A stretch of DNA of 60,394 nucleotides from Strigomonas culicis (lineage: Eukaryota > Euglenozoa > Kinetoplastea > Trypanosomatida > Trypanosomatidae), in NCBI GenBank assembly GCA_000482145.1, contig AUXH01000037.1:1-60394 (forward strand). The letters run 5' to 3'. This document shows, one piece after another, positions 20,601-29,240 of the stretch. The position numbers and the translations under genes were made by a program. The notes below the pieces were generated by a model that saw nothing but the letters and a program-made list of their open reading frames with translations, was not told the origin of the DNA and did not search any database. The first letter of the stretch is position 1, and each line of letters begins with the position of its first letter.

Positions 20601-22313
20601 AGTAGCAGTGGTCGTTGGATGCTGCTCTTCGTGATGGTGGAGATCGTAATAATAGTTAAACAAGGAATGCAGCAGGTCGGCGTCCTCCTCTACTTTATAC
20701 GGCGAGAAGCGGAGGTGCCTCTGCACAGCACGGTCGCCGTGCGACGCAAACCCGTACGTCGTGTGGTTACTGTGATAGTGTTCAATCTCCTTCTTATACA
20801 CATCGCTTTGCGCGAACTCCTTGAACACCTGCACCATTAACGTGTTCGTATGATTACTATCATTAGGATGCTCATGGTTCGCGAGGATCTGAAGGAGCAG
20901 CCACATTAACCTTACGTTTTGCATAAACAAGCCTTTGTGCTGATAGTAGAGCTGCAGCGTAGCCTCCAACACAGAGATAGACGGCTCAACGCCCCTCTTC
21001 GCATTCGCTTCTTCATCATCCTTCTTATTGTTTTTACCTTTCCCCAAAATCTGTTTGCGCTTTCCTTGCGGCGGTTGCGGCAGCGCGTAGCGCAGCAGGG
21101 CACCTCTTTCATTTGTTTTTAGCCTTTTATACAAGGGCGCATACGGCACCGTATCGGGGGAGCTCGCCGTACTTGTGGTTGGCGGTGACTCCGTGAGCAC
21201 CGCGGTGCTGCGCGGCGGAGCAAGAAAGAAGGCCATGAGGGCCAGCAGCAGCACCTCCTCCGACATGACCAGATGGAACTGTGGAAACAGCTGCACATAG
21301 CTCATGCTGATTTCAAAGATGGTCGCACGAGCGGCTCCACCGTTGCCATGCTGCCGGCTCATTTTGTCCTTCAACACCAACATGTATAGGTAATAGTAAA
21401 CGGTGCGTTTGTTCGGCAAGAGCGCATTGTATAAGTGCTGCAGCTCTGCAATGCTATCCTGGACTTCTTTTTTTATGATTTTTGCGTGGTCAGCCATCTC
21501 ATCCGGATGGGAATGCCGCCGCCGCCGCCGCCGCGGTCTCTGCGGCTGTTCACGGCTTCTCTCTTCTTCTAATTGTCGCAGCTCATTTTGTTTTTTCTCA
21601 ATAAACGTTTTTAGCTTTTCAATCAGTTCTAAGTGAAACTGCTCCGTCTCCGAGAAGCCCTGCATCAGCTCCTGAAAGCCGCTCTGACGCGTGAGGTTCC
21701 CACGTTTCTCGCCTTTCCTTCCCACTTCCTCTTCCTCTTTTTGTTGTTGCTGCTGCTGCTGACACGCTAGAACATAGTAAATAAAATTAATATGCACAAT
21801 CGTGGGCGCCTTCTGATACCGCAACAGCGACTCCTGCACGAGAGCGATGGCGCGCTGCCACGTGCAGTGACCGCTGGTGCTGTCGACATGCACTGCGCTT
21901 TGATCGGTGGTCGCTTCACGAGCGCGGAGGGCATCCTGCGTCGCATGAGGCCTGCCGCGAGAGAGGTTTTCCCTCTCCCTGCGGCGCTGCAGCAGCAGCC
22001 CCGCGAGATAGCTATCCGACATCGCGCTTCGGAGGGGCACGCCGCCTACCGTAGGCGCCTGTGGTGGTGCGGCGGACGCAACAGGAGCCGTGTACGGCGT
22101 CGCCGGGTCCCGCTCTCTCGCACTCGAACGACTCATACCAGCAGAGGAGGAAAAGGCTAAGTCGATGAGAGAGGAGTACAAGTCAAAATACGTATTTTTG
22201 TTTATCGATCGCATCGTCTCTCGACTGTCCGTTTGAAGGGCGCTATCCACTTTTTGTCTTGCGCATGGGTGGCGCAGCGCCAACAGCAGCAAGGAGCGCT
22301 GGAAGGGCTTCAT
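13128..22313 (-). CDS. Giant hypothetical protein (3061 aa) with Asn/Gln runs, possible helical-repeat protein
   Basis: I do not recognise a family. The first 22 residues (MKPFQRSLLLLALRHPCARQ...) are basic and hydrophobic without acidic residues, which suggests mitochondrial import. Most of the chain is helical and Leu-rich. Parts in the first third (for example around LVRTGEWPTALFIFEKEV and EMISLFHTYHP) have the spacing of PPR-like helix pairs. The protein contains a 12-residue Asn run, several 5- to 8-residue Asn runs, Gln runs and a His run in low-complexity loops. Codon usage is mosaic: GC-rich near both ends and AT-richer in the middle. A role as a large mitochondrial RNA-binding or assembly scaffold is only an inference. 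There is one uninterrupted frame over 9.2 kb, so it is clearly coding. Confidence 0.85.
15100..15120. repeat. (CTG)n run coding for Gln
   Basis: Seven CTG units on plus read as CAG codons on minus. They code for a poly-Gln stretch inside the 3061-residue protein. Confidence 0.9.
16841..16854. repeat. (GTT)n run coding for Asn by AAC codons
   Basis: The GTT repeat on plus (roughly 16836-16854) reads as AAC codons on minus and gives an Asn run in the 3061-residue protein. Other Asn runs of the same gene use AAT codons. Confidence 0.8.
17625..17660. repeat. (ATT)12 run coding for 12 Asn
   Basis: Twelve perfect ATT units on plus read as AAT on minus and code for twelve Asn in a row. The repeat length is a multiple of three, so it stays in frame. 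The tract is likely to vary in length between isolates. Confidence 0.95.
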
Positions 22314-22596
22314 GAACTAATAAAAAACAACGCTATATATATATATAGATTATAAGTAAGTAAGTGTGTGTGTACTGTGCATCTCAGTGAAAAAAGGGAG
22401 AGGTAGAGAGAAATACTACAAAATAATACGTGTATGCTATATATACATATACTGTAGACTGTCAATTATTATTATTATTATTTTGTTTAAAAAATAGTCA
22501 TCGTCTTTGTATAAATGAGCAATGATAAAGGAAACCAAAGAAATCAATCAATCAAAACACAACCCAAAAAAGAAAAAAGAGCAAACGCATTCTTTT
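22314..22596. other. AT-rich spacer with ATT microsatellite
   Basis: A 283-bp spacer without a gene. It contains AT-dinucleotide and ATT (22465-22482) repeats and A-rich blocks. It should hold the 3' UTR of the F-box gene and the splice region of the 3061-residue gene; an A/G-rich stretch at about 22389-22412 on plus is a candidate polypyrimidine tract. Confidence 0.5.
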
Positions 22597-25425
22597 TTAT
22601 CCATCGGAGTCGGTGGAGTACTCATCCCAACTGCTCGGATGCAGGCTGTCAGCGCTCGCTGAGCTGTACATCATGCTGCTCCGCTCGGTGGGGTTCTGCG
22701 GGGAATGCAGCTGATGGAAGCGATGGCTGCCATCGCTCGATGAGTCACTGTCACAGCACACACTACGGTCTGCCGTGTCGACGCCGCTGGAGTCATAGGG
22801 ATCAACGTCGGCGCCACTACCACCACTAGTGGGATGTGGAGGCTGATTTGTGGGAGGGGCGGGAAGGGGGTCGTTGATGTTAAAGAGTGGCGCGTCCATC
22901 GCCCAGAAACAGTCCAGGCAGCGCGCGCCGTCACGCTGCTGCTGCTGCTGCTGCTGGGGCGGGCGATCCCCGGGCGGTTTGTGGGCAAGGCACCGCTTCA
23001 TTCGTTTTCGCTTCGCGTCCTTGCAGATGCCCTCCTCCAGCACATCCGTGAAGGTCTTTCCGTAGTGGTCGAGGAGCGGGAAGAAGTGCTCCTGCAGGAC
23101 GGCGGCGCCGCCGCCGCTGGAGGCGAGAACGACGTTCCACAGCAGGCGGTAGGGGAAGGACGGCGGCAGCCCGAGGAGCCGCCGGACCTTCCGCAGGCTC
23201 GCCCAGCGCAGCTCCGGCGCGCGCTGCAGCTCGACGCGGCCGTAGCCGCCGGTGAACACGTCCAGCAGCTCGCCCTGCGGGAGCACCGCTTCGTGGCGGA
23301 AAAAGTACGATTCATCGCGCGGCGGGGACGGCCGCGGCACGGCGCCGCCGCCGTCGTCATCGCTATCGTCCTCCGCATCGGAGCCGGACGACGCATCGCG
23401 CGCGCGCCGCTGCGGCGGCGGACTGCCCCGGTCCCCCGCCGCCGCCGCGTTGCCGTCGTGAAGCGGTGTTTCTGGTTTGTCGTAGGCGATGTCATTGTTG
23501 TACGTGTTGACCATCTGCCGCGGCAGCAGGCCGTTCTTGGCGCAGACGAGCTTGAAGAGCACCTTGGGCAGCGTGCGCTGGTTCACGTGCATGTAGTAGA
23601 AGCGGAACTCGACGGCGTCGCCCGTGATGCTGATGATGCGGCTCGTCGTGACAAACGTCTGGTCCTTCGACGGGTGCATGGCTTTGTGGACGTGTAAATT
23701 GAGCAGCCTGATGTGCCGCAGCAGGAAGAAATACAGAAAGAGGTGCTCCGCTGAGTAGAGCAGCGGGCACGTCAGGCGCGTGCCGCCCCCCGTCCGCGGC
23801 GTTTCGCCTGGGAGGGCTGCCGCACCCGCGGCGGCTGGCTCCTCCTCCTCCTCGAACTGAATCGAGCTGTTGGCGCTGGACGTGCGTGGCGCCGCACCCC
23901 CATCCGCGGTCAGCATCTGTGCGTACACCGTGCCGTCCGCCTCCGCCTTTTGGGTCGGTGTAGAATCCGGATTCGTTTCCACATACGCGAAGTACTTCTG
24001 CTCGAATAAAAAGGGCTCCATCCGAAAGACCGCTGCGGTGCGCTGCAGCTGCACCGCGTAGTCGGCCTCACGGTCCTCGCCGCGGGGAGGAGGGGGGTGC
24101 CGGCCGTTGTACACAAACGATGCCGCGGTCGCGGGCATCCAGCCGCGCGTCAGCGGAGACGATGTCCCGAGTCCAAACGTGTCTGAGTCGTAGTACGTGC
24201 CAAAATGGTTGTACCGTTCCAACGCACGGCTCGTGGCATGAGGCAAGGAGGGGTCCTGCTGTGGGGTCTGCTCCGAAAACGAATGCAGGTTGGCCAGGGA
24301 GGCGTAGATACCCGCGCTCCTCTGCGGGGTGCGCAGGCCGTGCTGCGCAAAGTACCGCATGTTGTTATTCATTCGGAGGTGTGGCTCCCGCGCCGGATGC
24401 TGTGGTGGGTCGTAGCATTCGTAGAAGCGCGGCTGGCGGTCCGCCGTCGGCGGGTGGAAGAACAACGAGAGCTTGTTGCGTTGCGCAGTGGTATAGATCG
24501 GCACCACCTGGCGGTCCGTGTCCTTGTAATACACATGATGGGGGTCAAATTGAGAGGTGTACTGAGTGTACCAGTTGTGCTCTAATAGATAAAAAGAAAA
24601 GTAATCCCGGAGCTCGGCCACTATTTCGTCGTAGCGCGCGAACCGGCTCTCTCCCGTGTCGTCGTCGTAGTACTTAAACACCACCCGCCGCTCGATATCG
24701 TGGAAGAGACAGTCCACCTCTGTGTCATGCTGCGCCGACGCCTCCTCCCTATCGCGCTCGCTCTGCCGTTGTTGTGCGTTGTACGCGGCCCTCGCCCCCG
24801 CCTCCTCCTCGACGACAAACAGAGCTCTCTTGTACAAGAAGGCAACTTGCTGTTTGCGATGTTGCACCTGCAGGAGCCACTCACGCGCGTGGGGATCGTC
24901 CGCTGCCGGCTGTTCAGGCCCCGCACCCGCCGCGGGCGGCAGGACGGAGTCCATCATCACGCTGTGGGCGAGCCGCTCGCAGAAGGTGTCGTACGCATCG
25001 CACTGATAGGGCGCCGCCGCGTCGCGATGCGCCGGCGGGAAGATCAGATGTAGCGGAGGCAGCGCCACCACGGGGCCCGCCCACGCGCCGTGCTGGGTGT
25101 CGAAGGCAACGCACTTGTACGTCCAGTGGCCGCCACTCGCCGGACCAGCCTCAGTCGCACTCGCCGTGTTGAAGGACCGAATGATGCTCTTCAAGCCCGT
25201 TTTGTCGTTCAGGATGTAGGAGTACCATTTCTGGCGCCAGAAGGGGAAGGCAGCGATGAAGTGGTCGTACAGGTACCGATTGACACAAGAAACGGACTGC
25301 AGTAAGTCCCTTACGGAGAGAAAAGAGAGAATCACTTCTAACAGATTATGATGCGCAAAGAGCTGCTGCTGCTTATGTGTGAGCTGCTCCTGATCGGATG
25401 GCACGGAAAACGATCGCAAGTCCAT
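22597..25425 (-). CDS. F-box-domain protein, 942 aa
   Basis: Residues 28-67 match an F-box: LLEVILSFLSVRDLLQSV, then VNRYLYDHF and a Trp-containing end PFWRQKW. F-boxes bind Skp1 in SCF ubiquitin ligases, with the rest of the protein selecting substrates. The remaining 870 residues show no repeat that I recognise (no clear LRR or WD40). A region with RIISITGDAVEFRFYYMHVN and NNDIAYDKPETP looks folded. An acidic Ser/Asp linker (around SGSDAEDDSDDD), a Gln run and a Ser/Asp-rich tail follow. The F-box call is good; substrate and pathway are unknown. A C/T tract on minus (25657-25682) lies 230 bp upstream of the ATG. Confidence 0.75.
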   Translation of the reverse strand: MDLRSFSVPSDQEQLTHKQQQLFAHHNLLEVILSFLSVRDLLQSVSCVNRYLYDHFIAAFPFWRQKWYSYILNDKTGLKSIIRSFNTASATEAGPASGGHWTYKCVAFDTQHGAWAGPVVALPPLHLIFPPAHRDAAAPYQCDAYDTFCERLAHSVMMDSVLPPAAGAGPEQPAADDPHAREWLLQVQHRKQQVAFLYKRALFVVEEEAGARAAYNAQQRQSERDREEASAQHDTEVDCLFHDIERRVVFKYYDDDTGESRFARYDEIVAELRDYFSFYLLEHNWYTQYTSQFDPHHVYYKDTDRQVVPIYTTAQRNKLSLFFHPPTADRQPRFYECYDPPQHPAREPHLRMNNNMRYFAQHGLRTPQRSAGIYASLANLHSFSEQTPQQDPSLPHATSRALERYNHFGTYYDSDTFGLGTSSPLTRGWMPATAASFVYNGRHPPPPRGEDREADYAVQLQRTAAVFRMEPFLFEQKYFAYVETNPDSTPTQKAEADGTVYAQMLTADGGAAPRTSSANSSIQFEEEEEPAAAGAAALPGETPRTGGGTRLTCPLLYSAEHLFLYFFLLRHIRLLNLHVHKAMHPSKDQTFVTTSRIISITGDAVEFRFYYMHVNQRTLPKVLFKLVCAKNGLLPRQMVNTYNNDIAYDKPETPLHDGNAAAAGDRGSPPPQRRARDASSGSDAEDDSDDDGGGAVPRPSPPRDESYFFRHEAVLPQGELLDVFTGGYGRVELQRAPELRWASLRKVRRLLGLPPSFPYRLLWNVVLASSGGGAAVLQEHFFPLLDHYGKTFTDVLEEGICKDAKRKRMKRCLAHKPPGDRPPQQQQQQQRDGARCLDCFWAMDAPLFNINDPLPAPPTNQPPHPTSGGSGADVDPYDSSGVDTADRSVCCDSDSSSDGSHRFHQLHSPQNPTERSSMMYSSASADSLHPSSWDEYSTDSDG

Positions 25426-25778
25426 TTTTCTTCACTTACCTTTATTTATTTATTATTTTTGCTTCTTTTTTTTTTTGAGCCACCTTTATGTATATGTAAG
25501 TATGGATAAAGGGTTGTCTATGGCTTATCAATGTCTACATGCATAAGAATCGCAGCAGAAACTAAGAGCAATAAGATGCTTTATGTATATATATGTATAA
25601 AGAAAATGCTTATTTGTTTTTGTATATTTGTTTTCTAATAGTAACAAGACAACGAGCAGAAAGAGGCGAAAGAGAAAGAAGGACAATGGAGGAATTTTGC
25701 TTCTTGTGAACATGTATTGCTCACAAAAAAGAAGAAGAATCAACCATAATGGACACCAATAATACCAACAAAGAGACG

Positions 25779-25812
<34 letters not shown>

Positions 25813-25972
25813 TGATTCATTTCATGTGAAGTAATCGTGTGCGCTATCCATAAAGTAATAATAACAATAATTGTAATAAGTGCTGTAAACCATAAGTAGA
25901 GTGTCCCAAACAAGAGTAATAACATCTTATATGTTTTCTTTAAGATTTTCATGTTTTTTTTTTGATTGGTAA
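25426..25972. other. AT-rich spacer with polypyrimidine tract and AT repeat
   Basis: 547 bp with no gene. The plus-strand A/G block 25657-25682 is a C/T tract in the sense of the F-box gene. A long AT microsatellite (25779-25802 with a short extension) lies closer to the stop codon of the AARSD1-like gene, probably in its 3' UTR. Confidence 0.6.
25779..25802. repeat. (AT)12 microsatellite
   Basis: A perfect AT run of 24 nt, continued after a G by another short TA run. Non-coding. Confidence 0.92.
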
Positions 25973-27673
25973 TCAAGCGGAAGAAAGAAAATGAGACCAG
26001 TCGAACTGCTCCACCGCCTTCCAATTGTAGATATTGCCCTTCCCCCTGAACCCTGTTTTAGAGATGCCACCCTTGATAATGTTCTCCGTGTTCGCCTGGC
26101 TCTCTGCGTCTTCTTCCTCTTCCTTACTGGTCTGCTTTTTCTGCGAGGCGGCGGTGGCGGACAGCAGCGTCTTTATCTGCGCCACGATCTTCTCCAGCTC
26201 ATCCTTCTTGTTGCCGTTGCCGCTCACCATGACTTGGCCCTCGAGGGATTTGTTGGCGGCCGTGGCCCCTGCGGCCGCCCACGCGGACAGCAGCACCACC
26301 GCACTGCAGTCCACCGCCGGTCCCTCCGCCGCTGCGGTCGGAGCGGTCGGCGCTGCCTTGCCCTTGGCACCGGCACCGGCCGCGGCGTGCTTGCCGTCGA
26401 GCACGTTGCGGATCGTGTTGTAGTAGTCCAGCTCCACGTCCTCCTTGAAGGGCAGCACCACGACGGTCGGCGCGGCTACGGCGCCGTCCTGCAGGCGCTT
26501 CTGGTGGTCCGCGCGCAGGCCGGCCGCGGCGTAGACGGCGAGCTCGCCCATCCACCGCTTCATGACCTTCTCCATCGCGGTCTTCTCCTTGCTGAGGCGC
26601 TGCAGCTCCGGGACGAACTGCGCCGGCTGCGCGCCGCCGAGCAGCGAGACCAGCTGCTTCTCCCGCGCCAGCGCGTCGCCGGCGCCGCGCAGCAGCCGCT
26701 CGCCGGTCACGAAGAAGAGCTTCACCGTGTTGTTCTTCACCTCTTGGTAGCTCGCCGGCAGCACCTGCAGCGCGTGCAGCTCGGCCAGCTGCCGGAGGTG
26801 CGTGCCGCAGCAGGTGCAGGCGTCGACGCCGTCGATGGTGATGTGGCGGATGGGGCCGCTCACATCCGCGGGGATCCCGCGGCTGCGCACCGTGACCTCC
26901 GCCGGCTCCTCAACGCGCTGCGCGTCGCTCTCGTAGGCCTCGCGGTGCGCGTGGGTGACCACGCAGTGCACCGCCCGGTTTTCCGCGACGTAGCGGTTGC
27001 AGGCGTCTTGGATGCGCTGCAGCATCTCCTGCTTGATTTTTTTCTCCTGGACGGACACGAACGGCACGTACGGCGCGTACACCGCGTCGTCCTTCCCCGC
27101 GGCGGCCTCCAGAATGGGTGTGAGGTCCAGCACGATGAAGCAGTAGGGGTGCGTGAGGGACCAGCTCACCGTCTTGAGTTGCAGCCCCTCCGCGCCCTCC
27201 ACGACACGCGACAGCAGGTGCTGCGCCGTGTGGTGCTGCATGTGGTCGAGGCGGCGCGGCCAGTCCACGTCCTGTGTCAGCCGCGTCCCGGCCGGGATGG
27301 GCTGCGCGCTGAAGAGCACGCAGGTGTCCTTCTGCCGCTGCACATTCCGGATGGGCACGGTGATGGGCGTGGCGCCCGCCGGGTCCGCGTAGGTGAGCGT
27401 GCCGTAGTCGCAGGGCTGGCCGCCGCCCTCGGGAAACAGAACCGAGTCGTGACACACAATCTCGTACAGCGCCTCCGCCGGGCCGGTGCGCGCGTCGGGT
27501 TCTTCCTTTTTGTTTTTGCCTTTTGCGGGCGCGGCGGCGGCGGCGGCGGGGACGGCGGCGCTGCAGCGGATGACGTGTGTGTCGAGGCTGCGAAGGAAGG
27601 GTTCGTGCTGGCAGGCCAAGTCACCGACGAGCTTATACGCCATCGGCTCTCCCTGCTCTGCTGTATCCGTCAT
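25973..27673 (-). CDS. AARSD1: Alanyl-tRNA editing protein, AARSD1/AlaX type
   Basis: A 566-residue protein from the ATG at 27671-27673; upstream in-frame codons are AT-rich and unlike the family. VLFPEGGGQP (78-87) is the editing-domain signature. HTAQH (148-152) and CCGTH (288-292) supply the Zn ligands H148, H152, C288 and H292. The family hydrolyses Ser-tRNA-Ala and Gly-tRNA-Ala in trans and so guards against mistranslation. The order, including the DWPRRLDHMQ lead-in and the C-terminal helical part, matches the human AARSD1 layout. The protein is longer than the usual 410 residues because of Ala/Lys-rich insertions (about 39-62 and in the last 200 residues). All four metal ligands are present, so it should be active. 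Confidence 0.92.
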   Translation of the reverse strand: MTDTAEQGEPMAYKLVGDLACQHEPFLRSLDTHVIRCSAAVPAAAAAAPAKGKNKKEEPDARTGPAEALYEIVCHDSVLFPEGGGQPCDYGTLTYADPAGATPITVPIRNVQRQKDTCVLFSAQPIPAGTRLTQDVDWPRRLDHMQHHTAQHLLSRVVEGAEGLQLKTVSWSLTHPYCFIVLDLTPILEAAAGKDDAVYAPYVPFVSVQEKKIKQEMLQRIQDACNRYVAENRAVHCVVTHAHREAYESDAQRVEEPAEVTVRSRGIPADVSGPIRHITIDGVDACTCCGTHLRQLAELHALQVLPASYQEVKNNTVKLFFVTGERLLRGAGDALAREKQLVSLLGGAQPAQFVPELQRLSKEKTAMEKVMKRWMGELAVYAAAGLRADHQKRLQDGAVAAPTVVVLPFKEDVELDYYNTIRNVLDGKHAAAGAGAKGKAAPTAPTAAAEGPAVDCSAVVLLSAWAAAGATAANKSLEGQVMVSGNGNKKDELEKIVAQIKTLLSATAASQKKQTSKEEEEDAESQANTENIIKGGISKTGFRGKGNIYNWKAVEQFDWSHFLSSA

Positions 27674-28288
27674 CTGGTGTCCTTGTCTTTTCTGTTCTTC
27701 CGTTTTCTTTTTTGAGAGTTTGTCACCGAAGGTCGGGTGGTGTTCACGTGCCGCGGTGGTGGGGCGTGTGTGGCAATAAAAGCGCCTGGGCTGCTCGTCC
27801 ACAGCGCACGAGAAAAAATGAATAAAAGAAGAAAAGGAAAAGTAGGCGAACGACGATGCGGTTCGTTTTCGGTTTGTCAACTTCGCGAACGCCTCTGTGT
27901 ACAAATGGTAGGGGGGAGAGGATGGTCTAAGACACTTACGATAAATAATCAGACTCTTCTCCATATTCAAATAGATATGTGTTTTAATAACCGTAGTACA
28001 GAAAAGCAAAGAGAATAAGGAAAGAGGCAGCCATAATGTGTAGTTTTATAATAATAAATGGGGAGAGAATACCATTGTTTAGTATCACGGTTCTTTTTCT
28101 TTTCATTTTTTTTTGAAGAGCATCATTATCTACCATGAAAAACAGGACAACAAAACAATCACAACAGCGACGGCAAACATATATGCATGAACATAACAAT
28201 AGTAAGAATAACATTAAGAGGATGTGACAAAAGTTTTTATTTTTAATAATAATTATTGATTCATTTGTATTGAGCGATATTTATTATG
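27674..28288. other. Spacer between the AARSD1-like and twin-CX9C genes
   Basis: 615 bp with no supported gene. A/G-rich sequence around 27828-27846 is polypyrimidine on minus and precedes the AARSD1-like ATG by about 160 bp. The right half is strongly AT-rich and should be the 3' UTR of the twin-CX9C gene. Confidence 0.5.
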
Positions 28289-28918
28289 TTAATCCTGCAG
28301 CTTCGTCTTCACCTCCTTCGTCTCTTCGACTTGTCGCACCATCTTCTCGAAGCGCCGCTCACGCTGGGCGGCAAAGTAGCCTTCGCGCTCCGCGTTGAAC
28401 TTGGCATCCCCGCGCTCATGGTTGCGGACAAAGACTTCGTTGATGCAGGAACAGAACTGCTCCTTCAGCGGCTTGCACGTGTTGAAGAGCTGCATGACGG
28501 GGTTGGCATCGCGGCAGACAAAGTAGTCCCGGATGACCGTCTTGCACATGGGGTAGTCCGACAGCCGCGGGTGCACGGTAACACCGCGCAGGAAGAAGTC
28601 ATCCTTTTCGTCTGAGCGCTTAATGTACGGGTAGTAGTCCGCGCGCAGCTGCCAGTACTCCGTCGTGGCCAGCCCCGGGACGCTGGCGCGCCACGTGCGG
28701 TGTGAATCGATGTAGGCGTTGATCTTCGCCTCGTGCTCCTCGTCCACGGCCTGGAAGTGCTTGGGCAGCAGGTTGTGTTTGCTCCGGCTGTTGTTCGGGT
28801 CCATGTTCTGCTTCCACTCGTTCATCGCGTCTTTACTAGCGTAGTCACGTGCCATGGCGCGGCTGCGCTCAAGAGCCGCCGCCTGCTCCGCGGCCGCGTT
28901 GGGGTTGGCAGCAGACAT
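28289..28918 (-). CDS. Twin CX9C (CHCH) protein, Cmc1-like
   Basis: A 209-residue protein from the ATG at 28916-28918. It has C125-X9-C135 and C148-X9-C158 with 12 residues between the pairs, forming the twin-CX9C helix hairpin of CHCH proteins; an extra C156 lies inside the second motif. Such proteins are imported into the mitochondrial intermembrane space by Mia40-type oxidation (Erv1 in kinetoplastids) and often help assemble cytochrome c oxidase. The Cys spacing and the following charged helix are closest to Cmc1. The 120-residue N-terminal extension, rich in Ala, Asn and Trp, is not part of yeast Cmc1 (about 110 residues in total). It could equally be a respiratory-complex subunit. A strong C/T tract (28972-28994, minus) lies 55 bp upstream. 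Confidence 0.72.
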   Translation of the reverse strand: MSAANPNAAAEQAAALERSRAMARDYASKDAMNEWKQNMDPNNSRSKHNLLPKHFQAVDEEHEAKINAYIDSHRTWRASVPGLATTEYWQLRADYYPYIKRSDEKDDFFLRGVTVHPRLSDYPMCKTVIRDYFVCRDANPVMQLFNTCKPLKEQFCSCINEVFVRNHERGDAKFNAEREGYFAAQRERRFEKMVRQVEETKEVKTKLQD

Positions 28919-29240
28919 GTATCTATAGGTGTATTGCTTTTCTTCTTCTTTTTTTTTTTTACAAGAAAACGTGAGAGGGAAAGGAAGGAAGGAATACGGG
29001 TATACTTTTTTCTTCTTCCTCGTATCTGTTACAGTTTTGTGTGTTGGAGAGGGTGCTTCACTTATTCTGTTAGCAACACCATTACTGCCGTTCAATCCGC
29101 ATGATCAAATGCTTGTGCATTTTGCACGTTTCTTTTTCGGTATTAATCGCATTAGAATTTTTTTCTTTTCATTTTTTTTTTAAGTACAAGAATCATTTAA
29201 AAGTAGCTTCATTCCTCTTGTTCGAAAGTCCGCTTCATCC
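28919..29240. other. Spacer with splice signal for the twin-CX9C gene
   Basis: A 322-bp spacer. The purine run 28972-28994 on plus is a polypyrimidine tract on minus, close to the ATG. The rest is T-rich on plus and holds no gene. Confidence 0.6.
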
